From the NCBI GenBank assembly GCA_963922205.1, contig CAWUHX010000017.1:248001-312000 (forward strand): 64,000 nucleotides of DNA, given 5' to 3'. The notes beneath the pieces were generated by a model. The model worked only from the letters and a program-made list of their open reading frames with translations. It had not been told where the DNA came from and searched no databases. Position numbers and translations under genes: made by a program. Positions 1-14,246 of the stretch are shown piece after piece. This DNA comes from Romanomermis culicivorax. Taxonomy: Eukaryota; Nematoda; Enoplea; Mermithida; Mermithidae. Position 1 is the first letter of the stretch. Every line of letters starts with the position of its first letter.

Positions 1-3000
1 GTTAAGAAAGCTTTCCTCGAACGTCATGAACGTCAATATCCTCAGAGTGGCAAAGCACCATTACAATCACCTTTGCTCATAATGAGGCAAATAATAAATG
101 ATTGTTATCGATCGTACAATGGCTAACCAAAACGATTTTTCTGTTATACTTCTATCTTGTATACGTTTTTCCTGTATCATTAGGAATACATGGGGGTAAA
201 TCAGAAACAAAAAACGGACAAAGTCAAAACGATGAAAAGGAAGAAGTTAGGGGAGTAATGGTGATAAAATGAAAAAAATAAATAAGTACTATAGGAATAA
301 ATTCTGAAATAATCACGAGGACATAGGTGTATCACTAAAGAAATTGAATCTCTAATCGATGAATTTTTCAACCTCATATAGCACAACGACTTGATTATGA
401 AATCATAGAAACAATTATTCAATGCTTTTTAAATTATAAGAATACTGAGATATGTCTCTATTTCTATTTATTTCTATTATTCTTATTCTATTTATTCCAT
501 TTATTTTTCTATTTTCTATTAATTTTCAAATGAGCCAATGAAGGCAGGATGATGGCCATGCGTCGCAAGCCGACATTTTTATTTTTCGAGTCAGCCATCA
601 CTGCTACAAGCAATCTGACGATTTAAGGTTTTCAGGTGTAACTTCTGAAATAATACATGTTATTTATTCGATTATGAAAATGTTCACTATACTCCATTTA
701 TTTTGAAATGATCGATGCAACGAGGCAGCAGCCAAACTCTTAATCAAAATTATGGAAATTTTTCCTTCACGATACAGAGTCCGTGGTAATCTCTCTTTTC
801 AGCTATTTTAAAATTATCGACATTGATTTCTTCATCTATCGTAAGGCTACGTTTGCCGAAATTCCTACACCGCTTCATTGATCATTTCAAAATGAATATA
901 GTTATTTCTACCTCGTGAGCCCTGTTTACTCTGAAATTTGTGTGAATGAAAAACAATACCCAAAAGACGATTTCGATAGAGCATCTCGAAGACTGTGTAA
1001 CAATGCTCATATAACTAATCTTCTACCTCAAATATTTTCTGAAATACGTAATTTTGAATTTTAGGGAAATTCGTGAATCTTCAACATGGAATGGAAAATC
1101 AGTCGGAAATAATGTTTTTAATATTGGATAGTTCTATCAAATGCGACTATAGCCCATCTAATGTAAAATGGTTCACGCAGCGAAAGTCAAGAAAGCTGAA
1201 ACGCCAAATTTCTTCACGAGAATCGAAAGGCCAGAATCATTGAAAAAATATCATACTTATCACTGTCGATTTAGACGGAACTGCGTCGATACATGAGTGC
1301 TATTCGACAAATTTTGATCATTCAACCTGGTTATTTTAGAAAATTTTCAACTGTTCTGTTTGCCGTTCACAGACGAAAAATTTTTTCATTGATTACAGTA
1401 ATAAGCATACCAGCTTTTTTTGTACTGTACTTCATGGAATCGCTACATAGATCATTTGAAAATGAATGGAGTATATCTGCATGCATAACATTTTTTGTTC
1501 ATTAGGTAAAGTATAGGCTGACTTTCATTTGTACAGTTATGCAAATTACTGCGTAAAGAGCACTTACGGGTGAAGATGTTAGTGCAACATCAACCCGTTT
1601 GATCAAATGCATTAATCATGAATGATTTCAGAATTTACACTTGGACACCTGATCTGCGAGAAGATCGCCTCCAATTACTTTTTTATTGATGCTTACAAAA
1701 AGATAAATCAATACAAATTCCGACTGACCAATTCGATTTTTTTTGTTTTCTACTCTTTTCAACCGTCTATGTTTTATCTCATCGTTCTGGAGATGTGAAG
1801 CAAAACAAGAAAACAAGTCAAGCGAAAATTCTTTTTTCTGGTCAATTATTTTCACATCGAGAAATATACAATACTATAAGTGCATTAATTAAGGACAGTA
1901 ATTTCTTCTTCATAATCAGCTACAAGTTCGTACAACTGTAGGATGCACAATTTTAGGTACGCGCACAGAAAAAAGCAGTATAGACTTACCATAAAATTTT
2001 ATGTACAAGAAAAATAAAAATTTTCCAAATAGTATTGAAAAAACGGTTACATTTCGAAAGAAGGACTTCAAAATTTAAAGCAAAATATAGGCAGAACAAG
2101 AAAAACAAACACCGAGACAAAAACGTGTATATAGGACTCTCTGAAGCGAAAATCTAGACGACAAATTAGCGACCACGAATAATACAACCGTAGAAAACAA
2201 AAACAGTGTATAGTTTATTCTTCTATGAGCGAGTGAAAGTCACGTGACCCCACTGTAAACTATACACTGAGCTTATCAATGAACATACAATATTTTATAC
2301 GTTCTAGTAGAATGAGGTAGAAAATGCGGAGCCGACGTTCGGGAATCACTACAGTAGTAAACTTTATCGATACAGTGAACCGTGCCATCTCCAAAAAGTA
2401 TCACGACAGCGAATTATACAATATAGAATGCTCAAGGTGCAAAATTCATTTCAAGTATTATATTTTAGGCTAATAGCTGAACAAATCGTTGAAATATTCA
2501 TTACCCACACATGTGATCAAAATGAAGTACACTGAATAGTAAATTTTGGTTCCTCAAGTAAATGAGCAATTGAAAATTTTCAATTTTTCAGTTTTTGAAA
2601 TTTCAACAATTGAAAAAATGAGTTTCAGATTATTGCAGCCAAAATAGTGGTTAATGTATACTGGCCTGAATTGAACTTCACTTTGCTTCAAGTAGCGCAG
2701 CATTTTTCGAAATAATATGAGGGTAAGGAGAGACTATCGATAAATCAAAGATTTGCATTAAACTCGTCCAGTGCACGTAAAAGCACTAATTTTAACTTGG
2801 ATTGTACAGTAAGTACGGCAAATTTATTTTAAAATCAGGATCAGAACGTTAGAAATTAAAAAAAGAAGCGTGGACATTGTTTTCTCTCATTTTGTTAGCC
2901 ATGCTACAGTCAGTTTGTGAAAAAATATCCGCGAATGTAAAATTGCTTTCGCTGTGTACGCATCTTTTAGCGTTACACTCGGGAAAAAAGTAGTATAAAA

Positions 3001-3292
3001 ACTGAAATCATGTTAATGTAATGTAATACTGAAAATCGCTTTTATAGAACATACTAATTCTAGACAGGAAACTGGGGAAAAGTATCTCATTGATTCTACC
3101 CTGGAGCACCACTGAACTACATGGATGAAGATAAAAATCATAAAATATGAACATAAAAAAATGTAGCTACTTAGAAGGCTCTTCGGCGCACCACGATACC
3201 ACAGACGCAAAGAAAGTGTGGCGGTGTTGAAAATGAAGCATCCGAGACTTGTCGTCCATCGTCGTCATTGTTCATGAGTCAAAACTTTGCGC
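1..3292. other. Non-coding, gene-free apart from MITEs
   Basis: AT-rich. Family M MITE copies lie near 689-902 and 1330-1475. Short ORFs have no recognisable domains or splice context. The 3' UTR and poly(A) site of the TGF-beta gene must lie below 3293 but no site can be chosen. Confidence 0.5.
689..902. mobile_element. MITE family M copy
   Basis: Bounded by inverted repeats around TTTTGAAATGATCGATG and its complement GATCATTTCAAAATGAAT. Related copies lie near 1330-1475, 4440-4625 (intron 2 of the TGF-beta gene), 13460-13595 and 29696-29925. TA-rich flanks suggest a Tc1/mariner origin. Confidence 0.55.
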
Positions 3293-6200
3293 CTACATAC
3301 AACCACAACGTTGTACGATCAGATTTTCGACGATTTGAGTCACTTCTTCGTCCACGCCAGCCAATACTTTGATGGACAACGGCGCGTATTTAACGGGGCT
3401 GCAACAAGGAGCCAAATTGACGCCGGATTTTCGTTTACTGTTCATCATTTCGGCGTAAAAAGCGGCGCCATTGTGGCGTCCTTCAACCAGGTTTTCCATT
3501 TCATCGTTGGGCGAGGATTCGGCGCCACCGAAAGACGAGCAACGACCTATAAAGAAAAGCAAGAGCAAATAAAATCATAAATATGTTTAAAGAAAAGAAC
3601 AGTCGAGTTACAGTAATCTTGTGGCCTCTAAAATTCATCAACATTCAGAAATAAACAATCGTCTGGATGTCACTGGGTCGGGGAAGAAAGCATTCTGTTA
3701 ATTATTTTTTTGTATAATATGAGACGCTTCTAAATTGAAAATTGACAAAAACGAGTGCTTTGACAAAATTGTTTACACAGAAGAAAGATAATTTTTGACT
3801 AAAAAAATTGTTGAAGGTTAGTTGAGTACGCTCACAAATTTTTACGGATAGCAAATACAACAGCAAGACTTCCTACCACCGTCACTTGACTTCTCAACAC
3901 CTTCATAGTGACTGATCAGAGCACATAAAAAATTTTAAATTCCTGCCAACACAGAACGAAATTTTCTGCAGTAATTAAATAATTCAGAGTTAATTGCCAC
4001 TGACTTATCCGACAAAGGGCAAATTTCTACACTATACTGTAAGAATTCTCACACCTATGCAATAGAAGGCGTCAAAAGTGCGCGGCGACACAACCCAGCT
4101 ATCCCAACCCAAATCGGCAAAGTTGATTTTGACCCGACGCCGGCAGCAAGGCATCAAGCCGCTGTAGTCCGAGTCGTTGATACTTTGGAAAAATGCGGCG
4201 TCCCACTGGGCTTCGCAATCGATGACGGATGACGGCATTGATCGATGACGGTTGTGCGACGACGAACGGGTATCGAATCGGTTGATATTTCTGTCGCGAC
4301 CTGTTAAAATTCAGAGGGAAACATGATTTGAAGTTTTAGAAAAAAATATTTGACAAAGCGGCTATAAGGTCAGCAAGATGTTGCCGTAGTCAGGAAACAA
4401 AAAAATTTATATAGTATTTATCTATCTTGAGATTTTAGAACTGTATGCTTTCATTCTTCAGGTTCGTTGACTCTATGCAATAAATTTTTCCTTCATGATA
4501 CAGACTCCTTGATGATCACTCTTTTGAACCATTTCAAGATTACCGAAATCGTTTTTCTGATCTCTAGTAAGGCTGCGTTTGGCGAAACTTCGACCGCTGC
4601 ATCGATCATTTCAGAATTAAGGGAATTTGGTACATTAATCCATTGAAAAATTTTGCTTCGTTTTGGTGTCAGGTGCACTTCAGCGTCCACCCACACACCA
4701 CCTGACAGTAATCCTCTTTACCTAGCCTTTCCCGTTTATTTCTTATCCGTCTGGACGGTATTTCTTTCAATTGCAATCGCAAAACGGGCACTCGACCTTG
4801 AGACCATTGTTTTTCCGTTAAAGCCTTTTTAAAAGTGACCCGTCGTCTCAACGTTCCTTCGTAAAGCCAAATCTCTTCTTCGCGGCATCCCAAAATCGTA
4901 CGTTGACCGTCCGACGGCCCTTCGTAGCGGCTCACCAAGTGCAAAGACGACTGGGCGCTAAAGTTGGCGCCCTTGGACGACGACCACAACGGTTCGACCA
5001 GACTGGTAACGTCGTTGACTTTCTGTTGGCTGTCGTGCTTTTGAAGGAGATGGACGCCTTGGAAAATGAAATTCGTAGTTTCGTGTTCGAAAAATGACCG
5101 ACCGCCGACGGCCGAAAATTCCGGATCCCGCGGTTTTCCTTCGAAAAATGCGACCTCGGCTTTTTCAAGCAAAGTGTCGAAAATTTGACCCTGGTTTGAG
5201 TTGTTTCCTATTAAATCGATATGAAAATTGTAAAAAATTTGACAACGGCGGCGGGCAGATCCTGAATCTAATTCATCGTCATTGACGCCTAAAAAATTTA
5301 GAAAATACTCGTATAAACGTAAGTAAAGTCGAAAATAATCAACATCAAAAAGTTTGGATGACGGAACTTTGCTTTGTAGACGTGTTTGTTATGGATAAAC
5401 AAAATGGAACATTTTCTAGATTTCGAGTACGAAGGAGTTTCGTATAGACGACGAACGAGTCATATGTTGAGAATGGGCAAAAAATAATCAAGTACATATG
5501 TGCAACTAATAAAGTTTTCTACAATAACCGCGAATGACTTTGATCTTTATAGGCTTCCTCTCTATATGACCTCATTAAATACGAAATCAGTGAATTTTTG
5601 ATTTTCCTTTTATTGCGTCAAGTGATTTTTCCGAAATCAAATGTTGGAAAATCAAATCGATGGAAGCATAGCCTCAAGACGCCATAAGCTGACTTATAAT
5701 GAATGCAAAAATTTTGGACATGAAATTTTCTTATCTATCATAAAAATTAGAATATCAGGAGAACGGCGCTTTCAGTAGATCACGCGAGTCCTAGAAGGTC
5801 TTCATGGGAAAATTATGACTTTTTGATCAAACTAAAACCAGCACGTAATAAAAGCTTAATGGAGTGACTTGATAAATTCCATATTCCACTCATCATAATG
5901 AGCTTATCTCATTCTTTGCATAATAGAACGCTCTTCTGAATAAATGATCTTTCAGATCAATTTATCATTGTAGTTACAGTAAGGTTTTTCAAGTGTACGT
6001 ACAATAACAGTTAAAATAAATTTTCCGTCTAATTGATGGCGAGAAATGCTTTTACTTGTCTTGACGTCCAGACGCAGCAAAAAGCCCCCAGCTTTTTCTA
6101 TGGTTTATTCTTCGGGGAAAATATTTGGGCGTCGTCATTAGCCCATCAAAAGAAGCTAGTTCTACCGGATTTGTATTTTTTGTTCGAAATGGCGACGCCC

Positions 6201-7810
6201 GTTAAATACAGAAATGATCGCAACCCTTTGTGTGGAAATTTATATTTGCGGCAGGAATATGTTTTGTTATCAAAAAAGTAACCTGGAATTTGATTTTTTT
6301 GTCAAAAGAATGATATACGTGGCTCGAATGATTACGGGACGTGTTCAAGAAAAATGGTTAACAAAAAAAATTATAGTGGTCTGTTTTTCTTGAAATGTTT
6401 GTAAATACTAACTGGAAAGCAAGTACTATTCACATTTCAACGATTTTTTGCTAGACTATGATCCATATGAGACTGCAAGTTTTTGAGTAGGCTCAGCTAA
6501 CTTTAAAAAATTTGTAGAGTATTTTTTATATATACGATTGCACGGGTAATATTAATTTTCGTAATTTTTTAATTTACAAGCATTTTATAACAATGTTTCA
6601 AATGTTATCGGCCAAAAAGAAAAATCGAAATCAAAATCGTGTCATCAGAAGTTGTTTCTAATTATTATAGGTTGTTTTCTTTAAATGCTTCGAAATAATA
6701 AAGGTGGAAAACATACACTGTCTAATTCTTTTAATGTCTCTGCTAAACCAATTTCACATGATACTGGAACTTAGTGCGCATACCCAACTAGCCTTTAACA
6801 ATTTTTTGATCGAAAATTCTTGCTGTAAAGGCTTTATGCAAACGATTTTTATGACATAACTAATTTTTGTCATTCTTCAATTTAGAAGCATTTTATAAAA
6901 AACAGTTTATAGAAAAATTCAAATATGGAACTAGTGCTAAGGTTGGGCGGATGAGAATGAGATTAAATCTTTTTCTCGAAAAGTGACGCGAAATCGGAAG
7001 CGAAATGTGATATTTTTCAAACCTCGAGCAAATCATCTTTGATTTTCAAGTAACTTGATCGTGATTAAACGGTCTATGGAGATTCCAAAGAATAGGAACC
7101 TGCAAACCGTTCACACGTCAATGAACATGAATCGGGATAGGAATAAAAATTTAATGTCTATGTATTAGCTGATTACTGCTACAAGAAATTTAGAATTGAG
7201 TACCTGAAAACTAGTTCAAGAGGAACAAAGTATCAGACTGCCATTTTTAAAAAACCATTATGTTTTTTTCAGCTCCTTGCTGGTGTACCTTTATGAGAGA
7301 TTTTCTACGCGCTGCTCCTTAAAAACGAATTTTTGAGAAATTCTGAACCTCGAATCCCATTTTCGGACACCCGAAGAACTTACTTTCTTTAACATTCGTC
7401 GGCGTTCCGACGACGTTCAAGGTATATCGTCTGACTTCCGCCTCGTCTTCTTCCTCTTCCCGATGTTTTTCTCTATCGTCCTGACTTTCGACGTCGGCCT
7501 TTTCCATAATGTCGATCCGGCTCTGGCGACGCCAAAATTCCGCCCTTTCGGGCACCCGTTTGAATCGCATGGTTTTCAAAATCGATTTGGCCAAAAAGTC
7601 TTTGTACTGCCAATCCAATTGACCGACGTCCTGCATAAATTTGGCGGCCATGTTGGGCGTCGGGCCTTGTTGCTCGCTTTCGGCGGCGTTGCGTTTATGC
7701 CTGCCACCACAACATCCGGCCCCGTTGACGCCGGTCGGTAAAGCGAGACATAATATGCAAATTATTAATAGAGTATGCATTAATGCACGAAAAAGGCGGC
7801 TATAGAGCAT
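3293..7810 (-). CDS. TGF-beta superfamily ligand precursor (activin/TGF-beta-like), 4 exons
   Basis: Secreted dimeric growth-factor precursor. Exons on the minus strand are 7810-7384, 5288-4722, 4300-4055 and 3546-3293. All three introns are GT..AG, all are in phase 1 and all keep the frame, giving 497 residues ending in CGCM and a TAG stop. Residues 11-30 form a hydrophobic signal peptide, followed by a propeptide with an acidic stretch (REEEEDE). A furin-type RNKR site lies at 325-328. The C-terminal domain has nine cysteines (360, 383, 384, 412, 416, 461, 462, 494, 496) with the CC, CxGxC, CC and CxC arrangement and the hallmark FADLGW and APCC segments. Nine cysteines and a CC before the first strand point to the TGF-beta/activin branch rather than the seven-cysteine BMP branch. 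The stretches 360-383 and 416-461 are longer than in TGF-beta1. Introns hold MITE copies. The orthologue group is not resolved. Confidence 0.93.
6374..6912. mobile_element. Two family P MITEs in intron 1 of the TGF-beta gene
   Basis: Adjacent degraded copies at about 6374-6600 and 6650-6912 share the CTGTTTTTCTTGAAATG and AGCATTTTATAAAAAACAG ends with 13990-14229. Confidence 0.6.
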
Positions 7811-7828
7811 TTTCTGGCGAACTAGGAC

Positions 7829-7838
7829 CTTTTATATA
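7829..7838 (-). promoter_or_regulatory. TATA box of the TGF-beta ligand gene
   Basis: The minus strand reads TATATAAAAG at this point. Its first base is only 28 bases upstream of the first ATG (7810-7808). Transcription would therefore be expected to start at or just after that ATG, which favours the in-frame Met11 at 7780-7778 as the true start, unless the transcript is trans-spliced. Assigned by motif and position only. Confidence 0.55.
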
Positions 7839-7844
7839 GAGGAT

Positions 7845-10800
7845 AGTGATTAAAATTTCAAGATTGACAGTAAACTCCGATCGAAATTGACGTTTTATGA
7901 CGCAATTGGCCACTACTGGCAATAGAAACCTGCGATAAAAAGTGAACTTTCAGACTGAAAAAGTAGATAAGATTCGCCGTTTTTTGGCTGAATAGCAGAC
8001 ATTTCTTGACTCTAGACGCGAAATTTTTAACAGACTTTCAATAATTCTTTTTGTCTATAAAGGAATACAACTGGCATGCGGCATGCACACCATGACTAAG
8101 TTGAAAAAAATTTCACATTCCACTCCGTAGGCTTTATCAATAGCCAGAAGCATTCTTTGTTTTATCTGAAAAGTTCCAGGTAACGAAACGACATGTGTAG
8201 GTCACCCATAAGCGAAAAACTGCCTATTTCTACGGAAAGTCCCGAATTTCCGACAAAATTGAAACATGAACGTCAAAACACAAAAAAAAGTTATTTCCTT
8301 ATCATTTTCAAACATTCGATATAAAGTAGACGAGTAGTAGTGGTATTAATAGAAGAACGGATCGAAAATTTTCAGACTAGAGCCTACACCTACCAATCCA
8401 CGCCGACTTGGTGATGGTAGAACGTGAGAAAACTAGAATAAAAAATGTCTTACTCCATTCAGTTCCACATCCGAAAAATTTGACCAAATTAATCTTCGAG
8501 AAAGGGCGAAATGGAGAGACTGTGAGTGTGAGAAGACTTCTAAGTTTTTTTTAATCACTAATCCAGACCATTAGCTGATGCATGAAACTGTCTGGAATCA
8601 AAAACGTCTCGCCTGCCCAACGTTTTTTGTTGAAAAGATGATTTTGGATTGTTTTCTAATAAAATTTACTGCACTTTTTTAGTCAATTTTTGCCAGGAAG
8701 CAGTAATATCAAAGTGCGTATACTGTAGCCGAAAATTTATCCACGTAATCATTTTGATTTTCCATATCTAGACCTTGCAACATTGCAAGTTGCACCTTCT
8801 TATCATTTTTATACTTTATTTTAATGGCCATATGCACTGTTTCCCGGTGATGCATCTAAATCAGCAGAGTTGATAAAAATCTAAGTCATGACTCGTGGGC
8901 CAATTGTAGTTCTAACTGATACACTCAATCTGAAAAACTTGCATGATCACATTTTTTACATGCCGAGGCTCATTTGAAAAAAGGTCAATACATGACATCG
9001 GTTGCTAGTTACAGCCTGGCAACACTTCACCAGACTATATTTATGGTCCATTTTTTGAAGATTCTAAATAACAAAAACTGCACAACAAGACTATTTCATA
9101 TTTTTTGATTTTCTGCTAAACCCCATGCCATTTACGAGTGGAAATTTCTGAGCTCATTCGACTAAATTTTAGCATCTTTTTTTGAATAAATTATTTTTAA
9201 TTAAATCTAAAAACACTAATTTCAGTATGTTTATCAATTTAGAAGCATTTTATAAAAGACAGACGATGATATTCCAGTGACTTGATGATGGATATACTAG
9301 AACGAGTATTTTTATGAATTTGTGGCTCACAAATGAGATCAGGGGCCGGTTACAATAAACATAATGATTCCGAGCTCGAGATAGTGACGAACTTCTTTGC
9401 ACACAAATCATGTGAAAAAAGTTTGCGATTATGTCGTTTATTGCAACTGACCCCCGGAGTATCACCAAAATCCGGCCTCGCAATAAATCTTACATTGTCG
9501 AAAAATTGTGAAAGAACGAATTATGAATTTTCAACATTTTAAGCAAGTAGCGTAGTCAGGAAATTGATTTGTAAGGATACGCTAGCAGAAATCGTCTTAG
9601 ATCCGTGAGGAATTATAGCAGCAGGCTTTTGAATAGTGTTATCTGTATATTCTGATATGTGATATCCGGAGGGTGAAAAAGTTACCTACCTACCATTCAA
9701 CTTCCATTTTGGGAGGGTGCGCCTTGTTTGTCTTTCCTCTGGTCATGTCAGTGGAGGTGAGTAAAACGAGAACAGATAAATATGATATCGTCTGACGTGA
9801 TGTTACCATCTCTTGCATCATCTTTAGGCATTAATCAGTCTCGCTTATCCGAATTCGTTATCAATAACCAAAATAGAACTCACGCGGCATTCAGATTCCA
9901 ACTCTATTACTGAATATTTGATGGTATTCTACTTTTTCCCATTTCTCGCTCTTTCCCTTGGCAATTGAGCCCCAGGCTTCCAGTAGCAAAAAGTGTAGTA
10001 AAAATATACAGTTTATACATTGTAGAATGTTATATACAGAGATGATTTATAAAAAATTCAACTTCCTACATTATATACGTATAGTCTCAAACAAGAGACA
10101 CCTGCGGGCCAACACGGCGGCGCCCGACATTTTTTGCCCCGGTCTCAGAGCGCGCCACATAATCATATCAATCACTTTTCCACCAATAATAGTAGATTAG
10201 TCTACTTATTCTATCCCCAGACGAGCGAGTTGAACTTCGGAAACAGGTGAAAGCACTTTTATGTAGTAAAAAGAACAAATATTTATAGACATTGCAGCAG
10301 AGTCCCCTTAGCACACCTTACTGTAGGATGATGATAAAATGACCACGATCCTCTTTCGGATAGCGCCATATCATCTTAAAAGTCAAGCCGCCGCCCGCCC
10401 GACGCTCTGAATCAGTAGTCAGACACCCATCCACCACCCACCAGACTAAATCCGACGCCGACTGTGACTGGACTGGATTGGTTCACAGAGAAAGGCATGA
10501 AAAGACAAAAAATTTTTTTTGAGGAAATGTACATAAAGGTGACTAATTACTGTAAAAATGTCCAAACGACGTCCCGTTCTACCCATTACAAGACATTTTG
10601 ATGGTGTGGATCATTCATTCATTCTCCCATTCTAATGCATTCTGAAAATATATACAGTTTTCTTGCTTTTGTTCCACGAAAAAGAAAGATGCGGCCAGAC
10701 AAGAGTCCACTTATGGTCATTAAACCGACACAAAACTGGTGTTGTCGGCGCATAGATTAATGAGTCATCCTCATGCATGGTTATTTGTCGTGTCTGTACA

Positions 10801-13800
10801 TGAACTCTGTACATTGACCAATCGAATGGCGACGAACTCTGCCCTACATTATCCACGAATGTTCGATTACGTGTATGAGATATGGCCGAGAAAAAGGTCA
10901 ATTCGGCCCTCAAGAACGAAATAGAAAACGTATAATGCAAGACAAAATATATGACGTATATAAGAATCCTTCCCATTAGAAATTTTGATCCTCTCAAGAC
11001 CTGAACTCGGTACTGATTTGCAGCTTTTATGACTGATGGCAGTCTGTAATGTCCTATTCTGGACTGAGTTCACTATCGCATGAAGTCTGAGTAGTAAAAA
11101 AAGTTTCACGAACTGTATGATGAATTTTGTCAACCTGGTTGATCTATCTCTATCAGCCAACAAAAACCGCAAAAACGAAACAGAAGATCTTGTTTCGACC
11201 TAAGCAGATTGCTGGCTGACCCTCAACTACAAGATTTTGGGCATCGTCGAGGTTGATGAACATGATCGGTCGACGGTGAATAGACAGATTCAAAGGACGA
11301 TAAATTCACTTACTTTGAAAAAATTCTCTTCCGACTGGTGGGGTTAATGTCCGATTTTACCAGCAGGACGATTATATTTTTATGACCACTGTCAGAACCC
11401 ACATCGATTCAGATAAACAGATATTTTGAAATTCAAGCGAACAATCCAACAAATTTCGGTGTGATCCTTGATCATTTTCCTTACCAATCAAGAGGAAATG
11501 AGGTTGACCTTATGCTAAAAGAGAGCAGACTTTTTGAGGTTTTCTTTTTTTTTGTTCCCAAACACGTTCGATGGAAAATCAGCCGATTTGATAGATCTCG
11601 CCGATATATTTAAAAATAATCATACTGTGAGGTTGAAGTTAGCCAAAAAGTTTGTACGAAGTTTCCTATTTCTGATTTATGGTATTACAACGAACAACAA
11701 TCTTGAGAGCCAGCAGATAACCACACGAGCTCCCTTTTATAGAACTACTGTATTATTTCATTCAAATTGAGAAATTCTGTGATATTCAAAAAAATCTCAC
11801 TCAGCGTTAAATATTCTGTAAATCCAAACAAACGTGGAAAATATAGCATCCAACTTATAATCAATTCGGAGTATGGATTTCATCGCACTAAAAGTCCTCT
11901 TGGCTGGTGGCCCTGATACGCTTATCTAAATATTGGTAGATTCGCGAAAATCTAAAAATTAGTCCTTTCAGTAAACAACGGAAATATGGTCATAAGAAAG
12001 TACGATGCATGCACATAAACAAGCAATTGAGTGCAGCAACAATATGGGAGTTTACCAAAAGGCTACAGGTTTTTTATAGGGGATTTCGGGCGGCCCTTTC
12101 CTTCATGGCGACGGCAAAACGAGATTTTCGTCTTTAGTAGAATGTAGGTCAAACTAAGCATATTTTTTGTTGTTTTTTTCGCTAAAAAATTGTAATTTTC
12201 CACGCAAAAACGATTTGATTAATGACGACCTTGACGATTATCGTATTCGCTGCTTTTGTTTTTTACTTGAGCATCGGATTACTGTAACTTTTGTTTGAGC
12301 GCGACATGGAAAAAAATGTGGAGTCTAGCGCCCGGGGTTGTTTATTGAAAGTGTTCCATATTTACGTTGTATAACTCAAGCTTGGATGATGAAGATAACC
12401 TCTGTGAGATTACCCCAAGGTAGTCGCCCCAGGGCCCGAAACCCGTTTTGCGCCTTACAATGCAGACGCCGGTAAACAATAAACAAGGGTGAAAAAGGGG
12501 GTCTCAAAAAGAAAAACGGACCGGCTGATGAGATACTGCAAAGCCTGACACCTAAGGAAACACGTTTCACAAAAAGAAAATATGGGCGGATATAGCAAAA
12601 ACAAAACTGGTAAATGTGTCGGATGAAACACTCACCACCTGTATGTAAGAGAGGCATTTCACAGAGACTCCTAATTAGTAAACCAGTCTAGACTGAGCTG
12701 GCGATGTGTATAGCTTGTCTTACCTGTCATTATGTTTTGGTGATAAAAAATTTTTGAAGTCTCGGTGTATGGTATACAATTTTTCATTTGTATTGGAAAC
12801 CCTGTTGTTAAAAATAAACAGTATGAAACGCGATAGATCCGATATCTTGTTTGCACACTTGATAAATCGTTTTGTGGCTTCTAACATATCAATTTTCGGC
12901 TATTCAACCACACCGAAAAACTACAGATAATCACTATTATTATCGTGTGCGCATCTGATCACAAAACTCATTTTCACGAATCAATTTTTGGCGAAAAAAT
13001 TAATCAACGCTATTTGGTCTGTGCGTATCATAATCCGATTTATCTATTTTTGCTGTTTTGACGATACGAATCTAAAACTTTCATCTATTCGAAGTACGGT
13101 CTGATTCATGAATTTAAAATGCGAATCTGTTTCTGGTTTTCAGTTTGTAATGAAACGAAACAAGCATTTTTGAGGCCACGTTTAGTTTAAACGAGATTAC
13201 ATATATTTTGCGTTGTTTCGTTGTGACTCTACTTGAAAATGAAAAACGAATTTCTTTTGTGTGATTTTCCTCTTCATCAAAGACTATAATATTTGTCGCC
13301 ACGAATAGACTCGTTCATTATGCGGGTCAATTGTCAAATAAATTCTAAATAGGAAAATGAAAAAAATTGATCCCTTTACGACAATGAGGCCGAAATTATA
13401 GAAACAACGTCAAGCATATACATTCGTACAACATTGATTATTCGATGTGATAATTGAAGAAAATCATCGGTTTGTCTATTCGCCGTTCGTGGACGAGAAA
13501 ATTTTTCTCATCGACTACAGTACTAATTTTTTCTTTATATCTAACCTTCATCGGTTGAAGACATAGGTCATTTCAAAATGAATAGATAACCCATTTATTT
13601 TAACGTCAAAGGATTAGAATTTTTCAGCATCAAATTGAGAACTTTTGATGAAATTTTGCGTAGACCGTAGGCTACTTCTCCGTGCAGTAAATCTTAATGA
13701 AAACAGTGATGATTCTTTTTCTGATCCAGTTCCAATCAATGTCTTTATGCCGCTCGTGTTGATTAGCGAATCAGAACCCACACCAATATCCTCTGACACC

Positions 13801-13869
13801 ATGGGAAAAGCGTTGCACGTTTGCAATTACCGTCGATCCTCCTCACGATCATCATGAAAAATTACACCG
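7845..13869. other. Intergenic stretch without a supported gene
   Basis: Holds one MITE near 9050-9270. A less AT-rich patch at about 10090-10480 and a donor-like GGAG|GTGAGT after ATGTCAGTG at about 9744-9758 could belong to a promoter or first exon on the plus strand, but no following exon can be traced. Confidence 0.35.
9050..9270. mobile_element. Family P MITE copy, degraded
   Basis: The right end reads TTAGAAGCATTTTATAAAAG then ACAGAC, matching the family. The left end is eroded. Confidence 0.5.
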
Positions 13870-13989
13870 TATTACTCTAATTGACCGCCCGCACTCATTT
13901 AAGCGCCCCCGTAAATAATTGAACATTTAAGCGCCCCCACTCATTTAAGCGCCCTCTAAATTAGAGCAATTTTTATCTTGTGTAATATA

Positions 13990-14229
13990 GTCTGTTTTTT
14001 ATAAAATGCTTCCAAATAGAAAAGTGACACAAATCAGTACTGTCGTCAAAATCGTTTACATGGACCTCTTATTGTAAAATTTTTCACTCGAAAAATGTTA
14101 AAGGTTAGGTCAGTATGCTCACAAATTTCCAATCCTATATGATATATTATTTATCAGAAAATCGTGAAAATCTGAAGTACTACTTGCTTTCCACTTTCAT
14201 TATTTAGAAGTGTTTCAAGAGAAACAGAC
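13990..14229. mobile_element. Tc1-like MITE, family P
   Basis: A 240-bp palindromic-ended element flanked by TA. The ends read GTCTGTTTTTT and the reverse complement AAACAGAC, followed inwards by AAATGCTT and AAATAGAAAAGTG. It is the cleanest of about ten copies in the window. Confidence 0.75.
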
Positions 14230-14246
14230 TAGTATGCTGATCTATA

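Noticed and set aside
3287-3580. Plus-strand ORF of 97 codons
   Set aside because: It is the antisense shadow of the last TGF-beta exon.
4903-5168. ORFs on both strands over exon 2 of the ligand gene
   Set aside because: Other-frame shadows of the propeptide exon.
7463-7741. Plus-strand ORF of 92 codons
   Set aside because: Antisense of the signal-peptide exon of the TGF-beta gene.
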